Source of the DNA: Brassica napus
Taxonomy: Eukaryota > Streptophyta > Magnoliopsida > Brassicales > Brassicaceae
Assembly: GCF_020379485.1 (NCBI RefSeq)
Contig: NC_063437.1
Location: 17,013,726-17,077,725 of the forward strand
Length of the DNA: 64,000 nucleotides
Direction: 5' to 3'
Part shown: positions 55,624-64,000 of the stretch, piece after piece
Layout: each line of letters begins with the position of its first letter
How positions within the stretch are numbered: the stretch's first letter is position 1
The notes under the pieces: model-generated
Seen by the model: only the letters and a program-made list of their open reading frames with translations
Told to the model about the DNA's origin: nothing
Database searches by the model: none
Program-made: the position numbers and the translations under genes

Positions 55624-56231
55624 TTATGGGTGGGCGTTCGAATTCGTTTTCGGGTATGTTTTGGATTTCGTGTTCAGTTCAGATCTTTGAGGATTCGGTT
55701 CAGATTTGGATAAACTAATTTAAATTATTTTTAAAAAATTTCAAATTTATTATATGTTTTATTTTTTTAAATATCTATAAACAATATAATATATTACATA
55801 TAAATTTAAATAACATATGCCAGAGTACCTAACTTAACATATACATTGGTTTGGTTTGGTTTAAATATTTGGATAGAAAATTAATAATTATTTAAGTATT
55901 TTTGGAGTTTTGAATATATTTTAACTATTTTAGATATTTACGTTTGATTATTTGTATATTTTTTCAAGTATTTAAACAAACTTGAAAGTAGTATATATAT
56001 TATGGATGTTTTTATATATATTAAATCTAAATATAATTAATATATATAAGTATATAAATCTATTTTGGATATCCAAAATACTTCGGTTCGGATCTGATTA
56101 GGTTTCAGTTCTTCAAATACCAAAACTTTGAATAATTCAGATATTTAATCAATTTCAGTTCAGATTTGGTGCTACTTATTTGGATTGGGATCATTTCAGT
56201 TCTTCGAATTTGAGTTTTGTTTTCAACCCTA
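55624..56231. mobile_element. hAT-like non-autonomous repeat, copy 4 (inverted)
   Basis: An exact 8-bp duplication AATAGTGA (55616-55623, 56232-56239) bounds an element beginning TTATGGGTGGGCG and ending CAACCCTA. The inside carries 'ggttcagattt' and 'cttcggttcgg' strings in reverse order to copy 1. This copy fixes the family borders. Confidence 0.65.
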
Positions 56232-56274
56232 AATAGTGACATAAAAAATAAATAGTGTTATTTTTTTTTAAATA

Positions 56275-56305
56275 CACCCGTGTGGACGTGCGGGTCAAAA
56301 CTTAG
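56275..56305 (+). mobile_element. Helitron-like 3' terminus, degraded
   Basis: CACCCG...CGGG can pair and is followed by 'tcaaaacttag|T'. This resembles a Helitron 3' end, but the final tetranucleotide is not CTRR. The element body would lie to the left and contain the hAT-like copy 4. Confidence 0.35.
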
Positions 56306-59300
56306 TATATATTACAAGAGAAACATTATATCATTTTAGCTATGCTTCCTAGCTCTTAACATCTTTAGAAAAATATGTTAGTCCACTGAACATATATTAT
56401 ATATTTGTCATTAAATTAACCATAAATTTATTAACAATCTACAATTAAAATTTTTCATTCTTTCTTTAAATAAAAACTACGGAGTTACCAAAAATGAATA
56501 GAATATATATTTTGACAATTAGTGATTTTAATAATAAATATTTGATAACAATTTACATATCCTCAATTATTTTTTTAATGCTATATTATTAAAATAAATT
56601 AAACAATAATGTTAACCATATAAATTAGATTTTTTCGTATATGTTATATTTTGAATTTTAAAAACGACTATAAATTATGAAAACTTTTAAAAGCCTCATA
56701 CTGAAAATTTTGTGATCAATGGTTTAAATATTTTAAATTGAGAACTTAATATTTTAATTTCAAAATTTGCATTGAATTTTCAAGAAATATTATAATTTAT
56801 TAAAATATTAAAAGTCCCAAACTAATTTTTTGTTATTAATTGTTTAATTTTTTTGGTTAAAAATTACAAATGATCATAAAATCATACTATATACTATATA
56901 TATATATATATATATGTTAATATTATTTAAATTTAATTCCATACAATACAAAATAGAGGAAAATAATTGTTTAAATGTATTCACCACAAAATAAACCATA
57001 GTGATTTCTTTAATTTATGTATATGTGTAAATTATTCAATATATATTTATTAATTTGTTTTATAATATGTAAAAAAATGTTAATACGTAAAAATAAAGTG
57101 TATATAAAGGATTCATTAATCTTTTTAAAAAACAGACTCATTCAAAAAAAAAAACGAAAGGTAAACAATCCTTAGAATTTTGTCTTATACCAACCCAATT
57201 GCATTTAGGAGTTACTTAGCTAGTTCATTACTTTACTGTTGCACGGAACCTTTCACATTAATAAACTTGTTATGATTTTACTAGTTGAACTAAAGCTAAA
57301 ACATAAAATAACACAAAGCAAGACAACACGATAAGCAATGAAAATGACTAACAAAACAATAAACATTAAGGCTACACAATTAAAGTAACTAAAAAGGTTA
57401 ATAAGGTGAAAACATTGGATCATTGGCAAATCAACTGATTATGGCAAACAAATAATGATGCAAGTGTAACCAATTAGCCCAATCCTATAACATAAAGCCG
57501 ACAGTTGTGACACTCCACTATTCACTTCACTAATCATCTATTCTAAATTTCATTTGCAAGACATTTAGATCACTATCCTCGTGAGGTTTGTACTCGTGAT
57601 GGAGATGAGCCGGGGCCCCCTCAATTGATAACGGTTCATTTTGCCGAAGAAACTTGAGTTTTCTGCAGTACCACCGGCCCTGACCTAATAAGCACCAGCT
57701 TTAGGCGCCAAATTAGGTTATATATATATGGGCATAAAAAACCCCAAAACATGCATGTATCTTAGTGGTTGTGTGCTTCTTAACTGAGTTAAGAGTTTTC
57801 GGTTCGAAACACAGGGGGTGACCTAATAAACCCCAACTGTTGTTTGACTTGGTGACTGGATTAATTGGTCTGGAATATAAATGCAGAAAACATATAAATG
57901 AGACAAAAGGGTAAAAATGTAAAATAAAAAGAGCAATAAAATATTATATAAAAATGAGATATATCATATTTTCGAATAAAGGAAATATATCATATTTTAG
58001 AGGAAAAAAATACAAATTTGAAAAAAAAATCTAAGGAAATATATCATATCCATAACTCAAAGAAACAAATCAAATACTAATATACAATATTCATAAAAAA
58101 TAAAACAAATCACAAATACTAATATTTTTAGAAACGGATATCCGATCTGATCTGTTACATATATATGCATCTATTTTAAATGATTCTATATATAATTTAT
58201 ATAAATATTATAATTTATATAAGTTTTATAATATTTTTAATGATTAAATTTATTATATATTTATTAGAATTTTAAAAATTAAATAATTATTTTTATTTTT
58301 GTAATAAAATATTATTATTTTAAAATTAAAATAATTTTATTTTGTACAGATCGTGTGGATATCCAGTTAAAAATCTTAATTTTTCGGATATCCGGGACAA
58401 TAAATATCCGGTTGGCTACTGATCGAACTGAATCGGATAATTGATTGTTCTGACCAAATAAACCGGATCATGAATACCTCTAAAAGATCCAGACATTCAA
58501 TCAGTGCTCACCCTACTCCTAATGGTTAATAAGCTTTCAGTCACCTTTGGGGAGAAGCATGCAGCAATTATGCTACTTTATAATATATATTGACTTCAAA
58601 TGATATAAATTAACATATATCAGGTTAAGAATAATTTATTTTATAGATTTATATATAAAATACTTTCAAATTTTCTTTTGTGGATATTATAGAAAGTGGA
58701 CCTTAATTAAAAGACAGAATGAAGACTGTAAGAAACAATTTTTGTGTTACCAACTAAGAGTCTAAGAGGTACCTAGTTGAATGCCGTAGGTGCTCCAAAA
58801 AAATTATTGTTCCGGGTGTATCAGACAATGGGCTTAGACTCGACTCTATATATAGTTGTTTTGTTGTGTTTCACAAAATGATTTTATGCTCAGCTCTATA
58901 ATTGTTTCATCTAAATCACAAAATGGGCTTAGACTCGGCTTGATATAAGATTTGATTGGTAAGAGCTTGATATAGAGCTTGATTGGTAAGAGCTGTGATT
59001 TCATTTTTGGCTGTAGAAATATTGCTGTGATTTTTTTTGCTTTGGTTCTAGATTTTTAATTTTTAAAAGTATTTAAATTTGAGTTATAGGTATTTGTTTC
59101 GGCAGAACAATTATAAAGACATTAGATTAAAGAAATGCTGTGGATTTTTAAAAAATGGTTGTGAGCTTTAAAAAAATACAAATCAAGATTGGTGTAGATT
59201 TAGGACTGTAAATATAATTATGGCCATGGAAAACATCTACAACAATTGCCAATCACTCCCAAAGTTATTTCGTGGCTTCGAAACAATTTTAGCATATAAG

Positions 59301-59481
59301 TAATATATTGACACCAGAGCTAGATTCGAGATTTTGGGGATTTAGAACTTTTTGTAAGGATTTTAGTAAAAAACAGATATTCAATTTGAAGTATTTTTCC
59401 GACCATATATTTAAACAACCCAAATATATTGTAACTGGATGTTGAATTCGGAGTAAACTAGCTTACAACATGGTTTATACA
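56306..59481. other. Long AT-rich intergenic region
   Basis: No gene is seen in 3.2 kb. A TA run lies near 56893-56915. A possible SINE-like segment lies at 57757-57811. A stretch at about 58130-58510 with 'ggatatccg' strings could be a degraded fifth copy of the hAT-like repeat family. Confidence 0.4.
57757..57811 (+). mobile_element. Possible tRNA-derived SINE promoter
   Basis: GTATCTTAGTGG resembles a polymerase III A box, and GGTTCGAAACA, 33 bases on, resembles a B box. No tail or target duplication was found. Confidence 0.25.
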
Positions 59482-59699
59482 CAGAGCCGGTCCTAGAATA
59501 TTTAAGATTGGAAGCAAAAAAAATAATATGTGGCCGGATCTGTAGCCACTGATGGTCGAACCCATGAGCTGAAGAAGGCAAGTTTAGTGAGCATTGCCAC
59601 TAGATTAAAGGGAATATATTGATTATGTGGCCGAATCTTATTCATAAAATAAATGGCCACAAGCAATTGCTTCATTTGCTTGATGCCAGGGCCGACTAA
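59482..59699. mobile_element. Small hAT-type MITE
   Basis: Left CAGAGCCGGTCCTAG and right (complement) TTAGTCGGCCCTGG are similar inverted ends. TTATACA flanks both (59475-59481, 59700-59706). The 218-bp interior contains a tRNA-like 'ggtcgaaccc' string but no coding. Confidence 0.6.
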
Positions 59700-59907
59700 T
59701 TATACAAATCTAATTTCTGCAAACAAACTAAACCTTACACACTAGGCACTAGCGCTTAAAATTTTATTGTATATTTAGTTAATCAATAATTTTCATTATT
59801 TTTTTAAAACATGATTATTATTCTGGTCAAATTCATTTGATTTAGTAACTTGGTAATAAAATATTTGACTAAGGACTACTTGTAATGATATTTGACGGGG
59901 TTTCCAA

Positions 59908-60797
59908 AATAAATGTTACATTTCTTTTTCTTTTATTGACTTAAAAAAAGATATTTATGATCGATCAAATTAGTAAGGATACCGTTTTGGATTTTCCATC
60001 TTGTTTCTTATTCCGATAATTTTATTTTTTGAATAAATGTTCAAATTGGTAATCAATCAAATAATTCCCTATTCTTTTATTGACTATAACTTTTTGTTAA
60101 GATTTTTGTAATCGATCAAATTAGTAAGAATATCGTTTTATATTTTCTATTTTGTTTCTTATTTCGATCATTTTTATTCTTTTAATTAATAAATGATGGC
60201 CCAGTCAATACTAATAAAAAAAAATGCCACCATTGACCCAAATTTTAATTTGTTATTAACAAGATATATGATAACATATATAAATGAACCAATCTTGAAT
60301 ATGTAAGTTAATCTGAGACCAAAAAAATCGCAAAAGTAATTTAAAATTTAAGAATAAATGTTACACTTTTTTTTTCTTTTATTGACTTAAAAATATATTT
60401 GTGATCGATCAAATTAGTACGAATACAGTTTTAGATTTTCCATCTTGTTTCTTATTCCGATCATTTTATTTTTTGAATAAATGATTAAATTGGTAATCAA
60501 TCAAATAATTTTCTATTCTTTTATTGACAATAACTTTTTTTATAAGATTTTTGTAATCGATCAAATTAGTAAGAATATCATTTTATATTTTCCTTTTTGT
60601 TTCTTATTCCGATCATTTTTATTCATTTAATTAATAAATGATGGTCCAGTCAATACTAATAAAAAAATTCCACCATTGACCCAAAATTTAATTTGTTATT
60701 AACAAGATATATGATAACATATATATAAATGAACCAATCTTGAATATGTAAGTTAATCTGAGACCAAACAATCGCAAAAGTAATTTAAAATTTAAGA
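59908..60797. repeat. Tandem duplication of a 445-bp unit
   Basis: Bases 59908-60352 and 60353-60797 are highly similar from 'aataaatgttaca' to 'atcgcaaaag..atttaag'. Each unit itself contains two copies of a roughly 145-bp segment marked by 'gatcgatcaaattagta' or 'aatcgatcaaattagta'. No coding. Confidence 0.8.
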
Positions 60798-63207
60798 AAA
60801 TGTATATATTATTGAAAGAATCATTTGAGAAAAGTTTATCTCTTGTATTAGTATTATAAATAAGATTGATTGTGTATTTTAGGTAAAAAAAATTTAGATT
60901 TTGAAACAAATTTAAATAATGTGATTTTTTCTTACAGATATATGCATAGTCCTAGGTCCTACCATAAATGATTTATGAATTATTTATTTCTTAAAATGAA
61001 AAGTTTAAATAACAAGAATAGAGTACACATTAAAATGTAAAGAAGACTATCTTAATAATATTTTTCTTCTAATGGTAAGAAACTAAATTTTTGTCTACTA
61101 TATTGTGCCAAGGATAGAAACTGTGAAAAAGTCATACTTTCTCTTTCTCTCTCTCTTTTCTTCTGTTTTCTTTTCGTCGAGCGTGTAGGGTAGATATAGA
61201 CTAAGAGTGCGTCTCTGCCTCTCACAATATATATATATGATATATCACCATTAAATTCAATAGCACACTTACTAATCCTCTCTCCAACACTTTCATTAAC
61301 TCTCTCCTTTGAACGTACGCCTCTAAACCGCTTCGTAAAACCACCAACAGTTTTCCGACCAAACTCATTGCCTATTCTTCATCGACAACGTACATTTGTA
61401 ATATTCATTAACTTTCTCATTAAGCATGGTTAAATTTATTGAACCATTCATATTCATTAACTTTCTCATTAATTATGGTTAAATTTATTGAACCATTCAT
61501 TTTATGGCAAAGTACCTAATCATCAATAACTTATTTAATTATCTATCATGTCCATATACATAAATGGTACATCAAATGATGACATGATTCTTATTTATAC
61601 TGCTATCTGGACCGTATCGTATTTGTTTATAGATTTATATTTTTTCTCGTTTATAGAAAGAGAGTGATTAGACAAAGCTGGAGTGAGAAACGACGCTAAC
61701 AAAGGAACCATAAAGGTATCGTTGGATTCTCATAGTCTTACTTATCCTTTTCAATTTATGTTTTCGTGCATGACGTTTATATACACTATGTATGTGTGTA
61801 AAATTATTTATGCATCTTACATAGTTAGATCTCCACCGGGAAAGATCTGACTACATATACATAAACAATTAATGAAAAATATATTCGGAAAATTTTAAAA
61901 TATTATACAACTTCTTTAAATTCTTACATAGTTATAGTTAGATCTTTTTCAGTGGTCGTCCAATTAATCCATAATATATATACATGATTAATTAAAAAAA
62001 ATACTCAATGTTCAAAATTTTGTATGCTTCTAATCAGATTGGACTGAAGGTTTAGATTTATTTACGAATAATCTATAGTTCTATTATATTGTAATTGATA
62101 TAAGATAAATATATGATATTACATATATAATTAAAGGATATGTTAGTACCGGTCTTAGTAATTAATTATATATATTTATTGAAAAACGTAAATCATATTT
62201 TCAAAACAAAAGAACAATATGTTTTTTTCAGTATTTCAAATTTTGTGCTATGTTGTTTTTCCAGCATTTCAAATTTCATGCGCTATTAATATAATCTTTG
62301 AAATTAATTAATAAGTGATTTACTTTTACAAATTGATTGTATTATTGATATAATTGAACTATAAATAATTAATTGTATGATGTCACATCTGTATTAAGAT
62401 TTTTTTCTATATTTTAAATTTTTATAAAATAAATTAATAATCAATCTAGATTAATAGAATATTTATATCGATTAGGAAAGGGTCTAAAGACTCTAAGCTA
62501 CACCATTATTAATTTGGCTGCAAACATTAATTAACTGTTTGAGAAAAGAATCCACCACTTATATTTTTGTATTCTTTTCCCTTTCTCTTTATTTTATTTA
62601 GATGTTCTCCTTTTTCAATTTATATCTCTGTAAACTGAGGAACCTTCAAAATAAATTTAATGTTAAAACAAAACATGTTAAGTATTCTTTTGATAGGCTT
62701 GATACTACGATTTTCAATCAGTCTCTAAGAAGACTTATCCTTTTTACAATCTTGATTTTTTTCAGTATATATTTGATTTCATTTGTTTCTGTCTATGAAA
62801 GTCAATTTATGTTGATTCTTTGTTAATATGCTGGTTGCGGTGTTATGCGTTTTTGTGTCCTTAATTTGAATTGGTAGGTCCTTTCATTACAAATATCGTC
62901 ATCCTGAATTTCTTATATTATTTTATGTTTCTCTTTTATTTATAAGATCTTTAAGAAGAAGAAAAAGGAGAGAAAGAAAAGTAGTTGACTTGGAGAAGCT
63001 AACTTTTTCTTGTAACGAATTCAGTGTATGTGGGCAAGAGTGTTGTCTAGATACTAAGGGAAACGAAATAAACCTTTCTAGTAAACCCTAATTTCTGGAT
63101 ATTATGAGTTAAAATTATCATTTATCTTATTTGAGTTTAATCTCTAGTACTGATAGTTTTTGAAACTCTAAAGATCTTCCAGATTATCCAAAGAAAAAAT
63201 AGCAAAA
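60798..63207 (+). promoter_or_regulatory. HDG3 promoter and probable 5' UTR intron
   Basis: A CT-rich stretch (61140-61165) and an AT repeat resembling a TATA region (61227-61240) lie upstream. AAAG|GTATCG at 61715/61716 is a plausible donor, and CCAG before 63183 a plausible acceptor. Together they give a 1.47 kb intron in the leader, as known for class IV HD-ZIP genes. A 49-bp tandem duplication (61403-61451, 61452-61500) lies in the putative leader. Confidence 0.4.
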
Positions 63208-64000
63208 ATGTCTCAGCCCAACATGGTACCAGTGGAGATGAACAACAATGTTGGAGACGGTAACAACAACAACAACAACAACAACGGAAACAACATCACC
63301 ACCACCAACAACGACATGAATGGGGGTATTGTTTTGGGGGATGAGGAAATAGACAGTGCTAATACAAGTGAGAATCAAGAAGATGGAAGCGATCATCAAG
63401 ATCCAGCACGTCCTAGTAAGAGAAAACGTTATCATCGTCACACCAAACATCAAATCCAGGAATTGGAAAAGTAATTCTTCCTTAACTTTCATTTTGGTCT
63501 TATTGTATGTAACTATAAAACTTTAACTTTCATTTGTGTCTTGTTTCTTTGTTGAATAGTTTCTTCAAAGAGTGTCCTCATCCAGATGACACGCAAAGGA
63601 AAGAGCTTAGCCGTCAGCTGGGATTAGACCATCATCAGATCAAATTCTGGTTCCAGAACAAACGCACCCAAATAAAGGTATATGTATGTCAAAAAATGTA
63701 TCATCAGTTATCACATATTTAATATTTTGACAAAAATTATAGTTGGTTCTGATACATGGTAGATAAATATATATTGATGGTTATCTATACATATGTAGTG
63801 TTGACATAATGCGAGAGAATATAAATGCAACACACATGTATTATGCATAAGGTTTTTCAAATTAAATGTCTAATTGCGCGCGCCACACAAATGTGACATA
63901 AATCGCGCTTATACGTTGGTGTGAGGGTTGCACGAACGCGATCAATATTCATGATCACTTCTTTTACTAAATTAATTCTTAACTCACTTAAAAACCAAAA
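63208..64000 (+). CDS. HDG3: Class IV HD-ZIP homeodomain transcription factor, 5' part only
   Basis: Two coding exons lie in the window, 63208-63470 and 63560-63677 (127 codons). The next intron runs past the end. The protein starts [14 protein letters not shown], then a poly-Asn tract from an AAC repeat (63262-63290), then an acidic stretch. The homeodomain starts at residue 71 ([17 protein letters not shown]), continues [20 protein letters not shown] and has the recognition helix [23 protein letters not shown] and the Q-rich zipper junction are typical of the GL2/HDG class; the zipper, START and downstream domains must follow outside. Such proteins bind L1-box DNA in epidermal nuclei. The neighbourhood and N-terminus fit HDG3 (At2g32370). 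Confidence 0.88.

Noticed and set aside
63184..63492. 102-codon minus-strand ORF with poly-Val
   Set aside because: Antisense of the AAC repeat and homeodomain exon of HDG3.

Overview
The window is nuclear DNA from a plant of the mustard family, most likely Brassica or a close relative. Genes are split by GT..AG introns. The conserved genes follow, in order, the gene order I recall from the lower arm of Arabidopsis chromosome 2: a tandem GNAT pair, ribosomal protein S12, an N2227-type methyltransferase, a CYSTM protein, the zinc transporter ZIP3, uclacyanin UCC1 and the homeobox gene HDG3. This comparison is from memory, not from a search. The spaces between genes are AT-rich and full of small DNA transposons, Helitrons and retroposon scars.

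Layout. 1-19 kb: a plus-strand cluster of F-box/FBA genes (start codons at 1448, 6086, 11107 and 17842, a frameshifted copy at 9226, and a C-terminal relic at 12535), with two minus-strand GNAT acetyltransferases inside it (13110-15485). 20.7-21.4 kb: RPS12 (minus, four exons) with a telo-box and site II promoter. 23.2-27.7 kb: an 18-exon carnosine N-methyltransferase-like gene. 29.2-29.6 kb: a CYSTM mini-protein. 32.9-34.7 kb: ZIP3. 36-37.8 kb: two related small ORFs. 39-43.8 kb: a second F-box group on the minus strand (one intact copy at 40033, one frameshifted at 42596, one C-terminal fragment at 38979). 44-45.8 kb: a transposon carrying pieces of a reticulon gene and a 2-on-2 haemoglobin gene. 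46.5-50.4 kb: a 3.9 kb Mutator-like element with a perfect 9-bp target duplication, built almost wholly from inverted and tandem copies of a GACGACTT/AAGTCGTC motif. 50.6-51.9 kb: UCC1 (minus) with a 4-bp frameshift. 52-63 kb: gene-poor and repeat-rich. 63.2 kb to the end: the first two coding exons of HDG3.

The F-box proteins are predicted substrate receptors of SCF ubiquitin ligases, and the cluster shows active birth and death: three sequence subgroups, tandem copies in mixed order, one stop eight codons early and two frameshifting deletions. The other genes are single housekeeping or physiological loci with no operon-like relation to each other. The most unusual structures are the foldback Mutator-like element, the two PIF/Harbinger-like elements that carry host exons, and a set of very short poly(A) insertions with clear target-site duplications.
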